NCBI GenBank assembly: GCA_004352715.1
Contig: SCFE01000064.1
Span: 399,132-463,131 of the forward strand
Source: Hofstenia miamia
Lineage: Eukaryota > Xenacoelomorpha > Acoela
DNA length: 64,000 bases
Direction of reading: 5' to 3'
Shown here piece after piece: positions 10,136-22,176 of this stretch. The translations under genes were made by a program, and so were the position numbers. The number at the start of each line of letters is the position of its first letter. The first letter of the stretch is position 1. The notes beneath the pieces were generated by a model. The model saw only the letters and a list, made by a program, of their open reading frames with translations. It did not search any database and had not been told where the DNA came from.

Positions 10136-11518
10136 TGTAACATCCTCTACCACACATTGTCACTGTTTGGCTTTTGTTATATTATAACATTAGCTGTGTA
10201 CTTGTGGTAGGGATGCACCAATCTAATGTATTATCAGCCAAAGTAATATAAAGCTGCTTATGTAGATTAAGAAGAAGAATAAGATCAAAAACATTTATGA
10301 TTAAAAACACAATGTAAAAATATATGATCAATTTAGATTAATTTGTATTATGCAACTAAGCAAGAACAAGTGTCAGTAATTAAAGATTAGTATCTGCCAA
10401 TAATAATACTTTTGTCAAAACTGAGGGGGCAAAATCACTTCCATTATTTTTAGCCCCCATCTTGGCAGACAAACAGCTTAAATTTGAAATCAACAGGTAC
10501 TTTTTTAAAATACTATAAATAGATTAAATTTAGTGTAAGCAATTGACAAAGAAATTCATTCAGAATTCTTATTTTGTTTCTTTAATATGGTTTGGACATT
10601 TAATACAATGTCAAGCTAAATGAGTTGTGTTTAGTAGTGGTCTGGATCCATCACAAGATCAATTCTAGTGTCTTTGTGCCAGATCACAAAAGTGCACTTA
10701 TGTTAGGTATAGGGGTTTTTCTCTTGTTTAGTTGATTATCAATCATTTACTACATGTATTCATTATAACAGATTAGAAATACAGTTGGATAGCAGAAACC
10801 AAAATATATTGGCTTTAAGAACTAGTTTAATATGCAGCAGCTTCCTAACCTACATTTAATAATCATTACATGCTTGGTCACATTATCAGTCATATTATTG
10901 TCATTAATTTGTATCTCAAATAATAAATCTAAAGTATAAATCCCTATGTTTTAGCTTACCAGCTGTATTTCAAGCTTGTTAAGCTTATTACATGTTGATA
11001 AATGATCAGTAGTCAATTAAATGAGAATAAAACCCCTTTTCTTAACCTAAGTGCACTTTCTTGGCCTGGCACAAAGACCCTTGAATTGTTCCCATGATGG
11101 ATCCAGACCACTACTAAACACAACTTGTTTAGCTTGACATTGTATTAAATAAGCAAATATCAGTAAAGAAACAATATAGGAACTCTGAAAAAATTTCTTT
11201 ATCAATTGTTAACATAAATCTTAATCTATTTATAGTAGCTCAAAAAATTACCTTTTGATTTAAAATTTTGAATCTTTTGTCTGTAAAGATGGCGGCTAAA
11301 AATAATGGAAGTGGTTTCACCCCTTTGTTTAGTCAAAATTATTAGTATCAACAAATACTATTTAATAATCAATTACACTGATATTACTTGGTTGCAACAT
11401 ACAAATTAATCTAAGCTTATGATAGATTTTTACAATAAATTTTTAATCATATTCATATTTGATCTTAGTTCTTCTTTATCAACTTTAGCAGCTTAGGGTT
11501 TATTTGGATGATGCTACA
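10136..11518 (-). repeat. 3' LTR of element B with an internal inverted partial LTR
   Basis: On the plus strand the LTR reads TGTAACATCCTCTACC at one end and GGATGATGCTACA at the other. From about 10262 to 10795 the sequence switches to the opposite strand of the same LTR family (blocks TAGTAGTGGTCTGGATCC and CTTATGTTAGGTATAGG appear reversed), then returns to the normal orientation until 11518, where the same blocks recur. The LTR therefore contains an imperfect palindrome with arms of about 500 bp. Confidence 0.8.
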
Positions 11519-11535
11519 TGCCCTACTCAGTTTGC
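11519..11535 (-). promoter_or_regulatory. Probable polypurine tract of element B (decayed)
   Basis: On the minus strand, CTGAGTAGGGCA directly precedes the LTR start TGTAGCATC, at the place where A has GAGCAAGGGGGGGCG and C has GAGCAAGGTGGGCA. Confidence 0.55.
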
Positions 11536-11544
11536 ATTATTTTT

Positions 11545-14500
11545 AGCACAGCTCATTCTCCAGGCACTAGAATGTCTGCTTGTAGTATTATTGATTCTGC
11601 TTGTTGATCTTCCCATTTTGTCTTTTCAAATTCCAATTGTTTTGCCATTTTAGCACTGCCTCTCTCTCTGTTGCTACTGTGTTCATGTATTTCAGGAACT
11701 TTGCTTCTTTGATGTTTTCTGCTATTCATGTTATCTCTCACAATTCATTGATCTTTCTCGAAAATATGTCATAGTAATTCTGGTACAGTTGTACTCCTTT
11801 CAACCTGATCATTAGTGTCATTTGTGTGTTGGCCTGGCTAGTATGGCAAGATCTTCTCTTATCACTGTGTCTGGGTAGAAGAATGTGAAGACTTTTCTCA
11901 AACTCCTCATATTTGCTACATACTTGTAAAAGAAATTGATTTTGTCTATTACCTCTTGTTCACTGATCTCCCTCAGGTCATTTTTATATATTCTCATCAT
12001 TGTTACTATCTCTACTCTCTTGGTGACATCATGGTAGCAATATTTCTTCCCCCAGATATCCATCCACACTATGTCATTCACTCCCAAGAATAGCATTATC
12101 ACTTTTGCAATGGGGCTCTTGATTTCATTTCATAGATCTTTTAGTTGTATGTTTATCAGTTTCCCTTGTGTGTATAGCTGATAAGGGGTTATTGTCCCTT
12201 TGATATGCACTCTCTCACAGTTGTCATTTCTTAACATAATTTCCTTTGACTTTTTATGTTTATCTTTTTCTATGATTGTTCTTGCCTTCTTTTTTGTGTT
12301 GACATACAATTTGTACTAATGTAAGAAGGCTTTTGTGACTTTTACTTCTTTTGGCAGTCTCCATCTCAGGAGTATCATGGGTATTGATATTGTTTCTGGT
12401 GGTATGCATATTAAGATTTTTGTTTCTCTGTGTCTTTCCATTTCATCATATGACCCTGTTGTCATCAGCGCTGTTGCTAGCCCTATTGTTGCGGGATAAT
12501 TCATTTTTCTGTCTGCAATGTGCTCCAAAATGCTTGCTTTAATCCTCAACTTCAATTGTATTTCTTCTTTTATGTCTATTCTAGATGTGATGCATTCAAC
12601 ATCTATAGCTAGTTGGTTATATGATTTCAGTAGCTGCTCTAGTTCTGTTCTCATGAAAGCTTCTGTAAACATTAGCTTCATTGTTGCTGTTTGTTGCTCT
12701 TTAATTTTCTGATAGTTCCTTTCTTAGATTTCCTTAGTCTCTTTTATTACTTTAATCTCAACTAGGAAACATTCATTGTCTGTGTCAATCCATTCAATTG
12801 TTTTTGCTGGGCTTAATTTTCCCCACTTTTGATGTTTACTTTGTTGATTGTTTTTTGTATGTTTGGGGATAGTAGTAGTTGTGAGGATATTAATAATTCT
12901 TTTTCTTCCATTATCTCTCTTTGTGATTTTGTCACCATTTTGCAGACTTCTACCAGTTCTGTTATCCCGCCTTTTATCATCATTTCCACACTTTTTATGA
13001 TTTCAGTGAATGTGCATCAAAAACTATTTCTCTCATATCTTTCCATAGCTTCTTCTAGAGCTTGTTGCATGTTTTTCTGTACCAATGCATGCCTGATATC
13101 TTCTGTGCTTGCTAATTTTCTTTTAATTATTTTTCTAGTTGTTATCCATGGTTGATTTTCAAGTTGTCTTGATCATGTTTCTGATGTTGCTCCCTACAAA
13201 TATTTTCTCATTGGTTCCTCAAATATTGTTATCTCACTCAGGCATATCCCTGTTTTGTTCACTGTGTCTATGATTGATATTTTTCCCATCTGACTCATGA
13301 TCTTCTCTACTGTTTGCATTGGTTTTTCTGTTTTATCTGGTGATTCCATTTTCACAATGACTCCTTTCAGGAGCTAGTTTTTCATTTGTGTGTTGATTGG
13401 AGATAAGGCTATCTCAAACTTCTTTCCTTTCTTTAGTTTATTTCTCACAAGATTGGTAATTTCACTTCCTCATCTTCCATTGTAAATATTGCCAGTAGCC
13501 ATGCTGTTGTCCTGTACCTAATTTCTGGTGCATTCTTTTCTTGAAATATTAGAGCTGGAAATCTTTTCTTGTATTTAACTCATATGCTCTATTTACTTTG
13601 GTAAGTGCTACCTCTCCTGCTTTGTGGAATTTTCTTGATGGCAATTCTATTTTTATCACTTCCACTTTTCTTCTGTTTTCTTCTGGAATTTCATGTTTTC
13701 TTTTGAATTTATCATAGATGTTCTTGTCTCTGCATCAAGCTGCACTTTATGAAAAGTGTGTTTACTTTTTCAACACCTTCTCTATCCATCATTAGTTCCA
13801 CTGTTTTTGTTTGCTTATATAGATTAATCACAATATATGGGTCCACCATTATCCTATAAATCTGCACCCAGTAGTCTATTTGTAAGTCAAATCTGATTAA
13901 TTCTGAAGTTGTTGTATCTGTTGGTGTTTTCTTCTAGGGGAATATGTTCTCCATCTGCATGCAAGCATCTAGTAGGTGTCTGGGGATGTCTTCTATTGTC
14001 AATCTCATTATGATTAACACTCAAACTTTTTGTACTTTTGCCATCCCTAACAATTGGTCTATCTGTTTTTTGAGATCTTTGTTGTACTCTTTCTCTTTCA
14101 GAACGTGTATAATTGTTAGATTATCCTTATCCATGTCTATCTCTGGAATTTCTGCTATCTGGTCTTTATACACCACTATGCTTTACATTTTCTCTAGGGT
14201 GAACTCTTCATCAAATATTATGTGCACCATGCTTTGCATATGTGGCCTCTCTAATGTCTCATTCATGTCTCTTGGGTAGCTGATTATTACATTTACTTTT
14301 GGCCTATTTTTTGCATGTTGCACTAGTGGTAGATTTTTCCCCTCTGTCTTTGCCAGTTTTCATATATGAGCTTTTGTTTCCAGTGATAGTTTTTTGAAAG
14401 AGCTATATCTCATTTTTGTTGTTCCAATAAAGTAGGGTTGCAACATTTCTACATTGATCTTAGACATCCTTTTTCTATCTCCTTAGATCATACTGTCCTT

Positions 14501-14550
14501 TCTGAGGTAGTGTCTGAGGAGGCATGTAGCTGTTTCATCCTTAAATGTAG
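11545..14550 (-). pseudogene. ORF3, element B copy
   Basis: The minus strand carries a decayed homologue of the element A ORF3 in the same order. Near the start, at about 14450, EMLQPYFIGT corresponds to ETLHPYYIAT. In 12316-12681, AIDVECITSRI, NYPATIGLATAL and ICIPPETISIPMI correspond to ALDVECTTSHI, NYPVTIGTATL and CIPPPTIETPLI. In 11818-12102, YHDVTKRVEIVTMM and VFTFFYPDTVI correspond to YYDVTKRTEIITMI and VFLNFYPDTEI. Many stops break it. The conservation of order and motifs between elements with different LTR families shows that ORF3 is an old, stable part of this lineage and not a chance frame. The exact start is uncertain. Confidence 0.72.
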
Positions 14551-14589
14551 TTTGCTGGTGCTTGGTTCAGAGTCTATTGGCTGTGAATC

Positions 14590-14960
14590 TGTACTGATGT
14601 TTCACCTTTGAATCAGTTCACAGTTGATTCCATCAGTACTTGACCAGTTGTGGTTCCTCTGGTGATACCCTCAGCCTTGAATCACCATGGTTCTTCCACC
14701 ACTTACACCTTCCTCTGGAACTCTAAGTGTCTCACTGCACTTGAATCAGCAACATGGACTCCTGGAAAGAAAGTTGTGCTGCTGTGCACCAGTTCTCTGT
14801 GTGCACTTGGATCAGCTTTGCAGATTTGTGGTTAGAGAGGCTTTTTGTCTATTTATCTCCCTGTCCTTGAATCAGTGTTGAGGACTACTATGACGCCTTC
14901 TCACTCTGTGTAATCTAATAATACGTTCTTTGTTCTCATCCCTTATGCCCTTGATTCAAC
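14590..14960. repeat. Degenerate ~65-bp tandem repeat between integrase and ORF3 (element B)
   Basis: The motif CTTGAATCA or a one-base variant recurs at about 14607, 14676, 14740, 14806 and 14866, spaced 60-69 bases, with CTCTGG- and TGCACTTG-like neighbours in several units; a weaker match lies near 14949. The equivalent spacer in A and C does not show this pattern, so it arose within the element B lineage. Confidence 0.55.
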
Positions 14961-16185
14961 ATCTGGTTTGAGAACTTCTTCTCACTCTCCTTCTCCTGTT
15001 CATTGATGAGAGTTCCTCTGGTTGTTGGTTGTGTTGCAGTCTCTTCCTCATCAGCTGGTGCATCATTTTCTTCTAATTTCCTAAATTCAGTTAGTAAATT
15101 TAAGTCCCATATTTCAGGGTCATATATAGGTTTATCTCTTGCTGTCCAGTGGAAGAGCACCCTTTCTTTTATGTTTTTGTCTCTGATATCTGCTGTGAAC
15201 TCCTTGTCAAATTCTTCATGTAAGCTATCTAAATCAGACATATTGTATATTATTTCATTGCTGTTAATTTGGCTTATTTTGAATTCAGCATTCTCATCTA
15301 CCTTTGTTTCTTTGATGTCCACCATTGCTCTTCTTAGGTTTTGAAAATGTAATAATCTATTATTATCCAGCATGTACTCATTATTTGGTAATGTCTGTGT
15401 TATTGTGTGCAGTCTGGACCATACTGTTTTAAATTTCTAAACTTGGTTTGTGTCTGTGAGTTTTATTGGAGTGAATGTGTATGCTTTGTCTCCTACCTTA
15501 TGTGTGTGCCTGTAAGTCTTCCTATTATAACTGTGTTGTTTTCTCACAGCTGATTTCTTTATGTTGTGGCACATCATTTCAGGAATCCCTGTGATCTGTT
15601 TTCTTAATTGATTTACATACTTGTTATCCAGATTTTTGCTATAGTTAGAGTATTGCACTGATAAGGGCGTAGATGCATCTCTTCCAAACATTGCTTTGAA
15701 CCAGGTCATTTCCATTGTTGAGCATACCAAAGTATTATAGAAATATTCTACCATCTTGATCACTTCTCTCCGTTTATTTCAGCCTATCATTGATGTTACC
15801 ACCCTTATTAGCCTGATTAGTGTTTAATTTAGCCTTTCTATGGCTCCATTGTCCTGTGGGTGATAGGCTGTCATTCTTTTGCTCACTATTTCTGAGAAGA
15901 TTTGCCATTTCTTGGAATTGCAGACTTTCAAACTAGGGCCCCTTGTTGGTTATCATTGTTTCCATTAGGCTGAATCATAAAATCCATTCTTTTAGTACTA
16001 TCTCTGCTCTTGTTTCTGCTGTTGTATTTTTCATTGGTATCATTCTTCTGTATTTGGTAATATTTTATTCTGGGCCTTTTTGTATAGTAGTCCATTTTTG
16101 TTAATTCTCCATTTATGATGCTCATAATAGCTTGCTGTTAAGTTCGACAGTATCATTCAGGGTTCTTTTAACTTTTTGATGATCT
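14936..16185 (-). pseudogene. int: pol fragment: integrase (element B)
   Basis: On the minus strand, 15437-15763 matches the integrase C-terminal half of element A (VEYFYNTLV, FKAMFGRDA, GDKAYTFTP). The segment 14936-15373 is the acidic pol tail with YDPEIWDLNLLTEFRKLEE, matching YDPNIWDLN of A. The catalytic core and HHCC region (15764-16185) are much shortened and frameshifted, with only scraps such as MDYYTKRPRI. The protein would have inserted element DNA; this copy cannot. The tail shared between A and B after the usual C-terminal domain is characteristic of this lineage. Confidence 0.75.
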
Positions 16186-18565
16186 CACTAAGTATCACTT
16201 CGTCTCTCTGCTTTTCTATTCTCTTGTTCAGATATTTCCTCTCTCATCAATATTGGTAATACTGTTTGCCCCTTCTTGTCCACATTTATCTCAGGCAATC
16301 CCTCATACTCAGTGTGTGTTAGGAACTGAAACTCTTTGATATTCTGGTAGTGACGTCCAAAGTCCACATTGTTATATAAAGCACCTTTCTGGTGTTCAAT
16401 TGAAGACATGAACTCAATTAAATATTCAATCCATTGTGATACTATCACAGACTTATCCCCTGAAAACTTCTTCAACCAGGCTAGTCTGCTGTAACATACT
16501 CATATCACGTGTGGTCAAGTTAAGAAAAGAAATGGGAAGAACTAACACTCAAGTATTATAAAAATTAATTGTACACACATGATTATTATTAATTAGATTA
16601 TTTGTAAAATTATAATAAGCAGTATTTTGATATTAATCCACTTGGCAGTACTTTTTGAGAAATAATAGAAGAATGAAATGCAAACACTAATTAATGCTGA
16701 TGTGTGTAAAAGGCAGACAAAGAAAAAGAGGGACATTAAATTGTCAACAACATTGCTTAAACAGGTACTTGCCAAGTATTTGATTGTTTGCTAATAATAA
16801 GTATAAAAAGAGCGCAATTTATTTATTTGGTGATGAACAAAATCCAGTGGATTTAATTCTTTATCTTGTCAGGTTTATTTATTAATTAAATGGAAAGCTA
16901 AACAGTCAAGCACTAGAGTAATCATATGGTGGTCGCCAACTACATTTAAAGGAAGTCTGGAATGGCCTGCACACAACAGCCTTTCAAAAGTGCAGTGTGG
17001 CTGGTAGCTGTTGATTTCTCAAAGTGCTTATAGGTTAGGTGTAAGGTAGGAATTATATTTGTTCTAGCTTTCCTATTGTTTGTTATTCACAAGTTAGTGG
17101 TATTACAATTAGATCACCCCTCACCCAAAGAGTAATGTTGTATCTACATCATTTTTCTTATTTAATTGATTGATTGCTTGTTAGTAAATTATTCAACTTT
17201 TGACTGACTTACAAATTAGTTTTATTCCTGATTGCATTGATTGTTCACATGTATTCAGAGCTGACATGTACAATTATATCTATAGGGTTATTATATGTAG
17301 GGAAAGCTAAAGCACCATGGTTGTGTTACTTTCCATTATCTTAACCACAACAATAACAAGGACAATCAATGCATTAAATTATTAAGTTATCACACACACA
17401 CATGTTTTCTGAGACAATGTTCCATGCACTGAGTCAACCATTGGTAATTCCTTTGATGTCTGAGTAATGCTGGATTCTTTCACAAAGACAATGTATCCTC
17501 TTGTGCATTGCATTGAGTCAAGTTTTGTCCCTGTACATCATCTCTTGCTCTTGTTCTTAAATGGCTGTTGCTATTTGGAGCATTAAGTGTAGCTAATGTT
17601 ATATTAATCAAGTTAATACAGTTAACAATGATATTGAAAGAGAGGTTGTTTAGAGTCTGTCATGCATTAACTACCATAATTAAATAGGAATATGGTTAAG
17701 CAATCCCAAATTAAGTTGAAATTAATGTTGGCAAGATTCTACACTGCTATTGTCTGTGTGTACTCTAAATTCTCTGCTAATCATGAAATGCCTGAATTTT
17801 TTGATACTTTCAATCAGTGCCAACATTTCCACCTTAGTAGATCCGTAGTTTTCCTCACTTGGCTTTAGTTTCTTTAGTTTCAATTTTCACTTGTCCTAGT
17901 GTTGCTCCAATTGCTGCCTTACTTGCATTTCAGTCTAAGCTGAAGTTCTCATTGTAGTCTGGCGTATTCAGTGATGGATATTTGGCTAGTTCCTCTTTGA
18001 TGTTATCTAGCTCCTCATGTTCTTGCCATGTACATATGAATGGCACCAATTTCCTCAATTATTTAGTCATTTTTGCTGTATTTCCAGCAATATTCATTAT
18101 AAAAGTGCTGTAGTAGTTTAAGAATCCCATTATCCTTTGTATGTCTTTCTTATTGTTCAGGTTTTCTATTTTTCAGATCATCTCCCTTGCATCGTCTTTC
18201 ATGCATATTTTGCCTTTCTCAATTGTTCTTCCCAAGAATACTATTTTCTTCTTTAGTATGTCACACTTATTTCCACTGATGTGGATTCCTGCTTTCTCCA
18301 ATATCATCAGAGTCCTTTCTAATTGTTCTAAGTGCTCTTGTATCATGTCACTTGTAATTATTATATTGTCTATGTATGTGTTGCCTCTATCTTCCATTCT
18401 GTGTGTTCTGTTCTTCAGCACTTTTGTGATGTATCTTTGAAAGGTGCCAGTGTGTTGCATAATCCAAATGTCATATATATCCATTCATACAACCCATATG
18501 GTGTTATGAAGGCTGTTTTCTTGATATTATCTTCTTCCCTCTTCACTTGCCAGTGGGCTTTGCAA
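16186..18565 (-). pseudogene. pol: pol fragment: RT and RNase H (element B), split by a solo LTR
   Basis: On the minus strand, 18565 down to about 18170 encodes RT: AHWQVKREED, TAFITPYGLYEW, then after a shift YIDNIIITSD (the YxDD box with the second Asp changed) and FLGRTIEKGKICM. RNase H follows: LKPSEENYGSTKVEMLALIESI at about 17850 and HTDNSS just right of the solo LTR. It resumes left of the LTR with LAWLKKFSGDKS (16475 downward). Removing the LTR and one copy of CTGC rejoins TDNSS to LAWLKKF, which shows precisely where the insertion fell. The third catalytic Asp (TDN) is kept here, unlike in A and C. Confidence 0.8.
16490..17743 (+). repeat. Solo LTR, third subfamily (1,254 bp), target duplication CTGC
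   Basis: It begins TGTAACATACTC and ends CAAGATTCTACA. CTGC flanks both sides (16486-16489 and 17744-17747). Internal blocks (ACAGGTACTTGCCAAG, GGAAAGCTAAACAGTCAAG, TATAGGTTAGGTGTAAGG) parallel family II LTR blocks in the same order, while the 3' terminus resembles family I. It is therefore a diverged relative. It sits inside RNase H of element B, so it is younger than B. Confidence 0.85.
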
Positions 18566-18574
18566 TAAATCTAG

Positions 18575-19700
18575 TGTAATATCCTCTACCAGGCATTGTC
18601 ACTGTTTATCTAATGTTACTGTATAATGTTAGTCATGTTATTGCGGGAAAGGATTTACTTGTTACATACTGCTTGCTTGTTGCTTCCTTTAAATTATGTA
18701 ACCTGGAATTAACCATTCACTATTTAGGTGATGAAGCCATGTGGTAATCTCCACAATGATCTCTAATGGGCATCTGCCTGAAGCAGATCTCCACATCCAG
18801 TTTCACCATTCCATTTATTGGTTGAGTGCCACTTCTCAGCTCAATCTATACAGTTTATTTGTACCCTACTTTAGCTCAGTGTGTACTCAAGGCACAGCAC
18901 AACTCAACTTAAACTCTATTTTGTGAAAGTGTTCTATCTATTTGCAACCTGACTTGTTACTAGTTGTTCATTAAATATTACATGTAGCCATTACTGAAAA
19001 TATATTGGCTTGTTTAGATATATCTTGTTTGAACAAATTCCTAACTTAAATTTATAATTTAGTACATGTATGGTCACTTTATTGGTCATTTATGGGTCAT
19101 CAATTTAGATTTAAAACAGTATCAATATATTTCCTAAGTTTTGGTCAGCCAACCATTTGTTAACAATCAAGTATTTTAATACATGTAGTAAGGAAATGCT
19201 AGTCAGCTAATTGAGAGAAAACCCCTATACCTAACTTATGTGCACTTTCGTGATCTGGCACAGAGACCCTAGAATGGTTCTCTGTGATGGATCCAGACCA
19301 CTACTAAACCCTGCTTGATTAGCTCGACATTGTATTAAATATTCAAACTGTTAAAGTAGAACAAAATAAGAATTCTGAATAAAATTCTTTATCAATTGCT
19401 TACAGTATTTAATTCGTATTTATAGTAATTCCAGAAAAGTACCTGTTGATTTCAAATTTAAACTTTTCTTCTGCCATGATATCGGCTAAAAATAATGGAA
19501 GGATTTCACCCCCCTCGTTTTGCCAAAAATATTATTATCAACCAATACTAATCTCTCATTTCTTAGTTGCATAATTCCAATAAATCTAAATTAATCTATT
19601 TGATCTAAATACAATATTTCTAATAATCATTTCTTTGATCTTATTCTCACTTTGCTCAACATTTGCAGGTTATTTTTTATTTTATTTGGATGATGCTACA
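18575..19700 (-). repeat. Solo LTR, family II (~1,126 bp), inside RT of element B
   Basis: On the plus strand it runs from TGTAATATCCTCTACC to GGATGATGCTACA. It interrupts RT just before AHWQV. GCAA occurs on the right (19701-19704) and at 18562-18565 on the left, but nine extra bases (18566-18574) lie between the left GCAA and the canonical LTR end. The 4-bp duplication is plausible with a small terminal extension or filler. Confidence 0.8.
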
Positions 19701-20340
19701 GCAAGTCCTTGAGTTGACCATGCAAATTACTTGCTCCATTGTTGTCCTCTATCACTCTTCAAATGAGTCTGATGTTGGATTTGACATATTGTCCATATAT
19801 CTTTGCTTGAGATTTCTTTAGGTTAATTTTTCAGTTTGTAGCATTGAGGATTGGTATTTACCCTTTGCATTCTTTACAGTGCAGACAGCATTTATACTCT
19901 CTTTGTGTTGATTCCCTTGCTGTCATATAGCATTATGTCAGCTGTTATTGGGTCTTCAGTCTCTATCATATGCATCCTCTATTGATGTGGCTGCAGATGA
20001 ATGTCTTCCTTCAATTCAAACATGATTGTTTTGTGTCTTCCTTCTTCCTCTTCAATTTCAATTTCTTCCTCCTTTACCTTTATTGTCCTATTTGCATAAT
20101 TTATTACACATCTGTTTTTTGTCAGGAAGTTGTCACCCACTTGATTAATCATTTATTACAACCATTCAAGTCTTCCCATTTAAAACCCAATTTTGTTGTG
20201 CACTTGTCTGTAATTATCAAAGTTGCTGTTCTGGTATCAATAATTGCTTTTGTCATCACACAATTAATCATTATCATTATCATATTTATGGTATCCAGAT
20301 TTCTCAAGATCAATATTGGTGCATTGTTTTTATGAGTTGG
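19701..20340 (-). pseudogene. pro: pol fragment: protease and RT N-terminus (element B)
   Basis: On the minus strand, near 20150-20270, AIIDTRTATLIITDKC resembles a retroviral-type aspartic protease active site (family form DTGA followed by a hydrophobic run), with Gly replaced by Arg. The following 400 bases lead to the RT broken by the solo LTR. Stops are frequent. The protease would mature Gag-Pol; this copy lacks the DTG triad. Element C keeps DTGAS at the matching place. Confidence 0.6.
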
Positions 20341-21990
20341 TGCTCTAGCTAGTTTTTCAATTCCTTGTCAGGCTGTGATACTTTGTTCATTTTGTTCTCA
20401 GATTCTATCAGATCCTCATCTTCATAATAAGCCTCTTCATCCCAAATTATTTTTATCTGTTTGGTGCAATCAGGTTTCTTGTAACCCCTTTGTTCACAAC
20501 TGTAGCATTCAACATCATTTTCTACTCTTCCCATCCTTTCCTTTAATTTTTATGATTTTCTCCAGTTTGTTTTCTTAGTAAGGCTTGCTTGGGGTCATGG
20601 TGTTAAATTGCTTCTCCATGTTGGTGTCTCTCTATGCCAAGCAGCCTTTTTGTAAATTCCTGCATTATTTTTTATCATTGCTTGGATGTCAACTGCTTTT
20701 CAAATAATCTTCTCTAATATATTGTCCACATTGCATTTAATTTCAAATGTGTGAAAACAGATCATATTTTGAGTATCTGTTTTCTCTTGAGCTTAGCATC
20801 ACTAATTGTTTAACCTGTTGAATGGAGTTTCATATATCATTGCTCTTTTTCATTTTGGTAGCTTTAAAATAATTTGATACTGATTCCTAAAGCTTCCATG
20901 TTTGTAATATTCTATGAAATCAGATAGCAATTGCTAGTAGTTTCTTTTTATGTCTGTATCCAGTAGCAAATAATGCTGTTAAGCTGTTCCTGTAAGACAT
21001 AGGGGGAGTCTTGCTGCTGCTGCTTGCTGGCTTACTTTTCTTTCTGCCATTGTTATCTCAAACATCTGTAACCATTGAAAAAATGTCGGGTTGTATCCAT
21101 CTACCTTCCCATTGAATTTGGGTAGTGTTGCTTTACAGGGTAATGTCATTGGTTATATTTCACAATAGCATCAAGCTTTCATACCTTGGTTTGTTGTGGT
21201 TTTTAATTGTATCCTTGTCTTGTAGTTGGGTGGGTACTGCTCTTTTGAATTTGTTTATGAGTTTTTGCTTATCTCTGTCCGTCATCCAGTTCTTCATATC
21301 TTGGTCTTCTGTCAGTTCTCATGGGTGGTGCTTGCAACTCATTCTCTTTCACTGCTCAAAATTCTATTTTCTTTGTCTGTATATTTTTTCTTGATTTTCC
21401 TCCTTGTTTAGTTGTATTAACTTAGTTCATCTCTTAGTTGTTTGAGCTCATCTGATTGTATATCATTGTCTTCTATCAGCTGTCTGTTTTTTCTTTCTAA
21501 TCACTGATTTCTTTCTTGCCATTGTTGATTTTGTTTGATAGATCTCTTATTGGACTCTGATAATAATTGAGTAAGTACTTTAATTTCATTCTGGAATAGT
21601 TTGCTATATCTTTCTAGTCTCATTTCCATATCTGCTTTCATTTTGTTTCAAATGATCCCACCCTGCTGCTCAATTTGTTTGAATTTATTAGTCAATTGCT
21701 CTATTTTTCTTCTTAAGAGTGTTTCTGTTTCTTGGCTTCTTTTCAACATTCTGACTATTTCTTGGGGGCTTGTTTCAAGGGGGGGTGAGTGTAGTGATTG
21801 TAATTCTGTAGTGGGAGGTGAATCTGTGTCTCCAGAATATGATGATGAGTGTGTAGCTCTGGGGGTTACTATCCTGGGTGCTGTTTTCTTGGCAATGTCT
21901 TTTTTTCCTTTTGTCATTTTATCATCTGGTTTGGCATGGCGCCCCTTCTTGGTGGCAATTCTAGGCTCTTGTTGAAGTGCATTAAATTAG
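20341..21990 (-). pseudogene. gag: gag (element B)
   Basis: The minus strand starts near ATG 21917 (MTKGKKDIAKK, basic, then Ser/Thr-rich) and runs into a predicted coiled coil rich in Glu, Lys and Gln (RSQETETLLRRKIEQL). The far end, 20349-20534, has a CCHC-type zinc knuckle, CYSCEQRGYKKPDC, in which the His is Tyr. The middle (20600-21600) is frameshifted and low in recognisable motifs. Gag would form the particle and bind RNA through the knuckle. The order gag, knuckle, protease is normal for Ty3/gypsy. Confidence 0.68.
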
Positions 21991-22158
21991 GCATGGGTAA
22001 ATCTCTTCATTGACAATTGACTTCTGGTGTTTTTGTCATGGTGCTTGTAGATCTGCTTTTACCCATAGGTAATGTCTAAGTGTGTGAGTTGGTCCACTGA
22101 ATGTTCCTTGGCTCTAGAAGTGATTATTTGTGTTCTGTAAAAAAGCAGCCTCCAGTAG

Positions 22159-22176
22159 AGGCTGTCACAGTCACCA
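22159..22176 (-). promoter_or_regulatory. Primer binding site of element B (tRNA-Trp-like)
   Basis: The minus-strand sequence TGGTGACTGTGACAGCCT abuts the end of the 5' LTR. Its first seven bases equal the complement of the tRNA-Trp 3' end, and 11 of 18 match in all. The element C site is a better match, which supports a shared tRNA-Trp primer that has decayed here. Confidence 0.6.

Noticed and set aside
18141-18440. Open plus-strand frames over the minus-strand RT of element B
   Set aside because: They are the antisense of recognisable RT text; the same holds for plus frames at 12351-14279 opposite ORF3.
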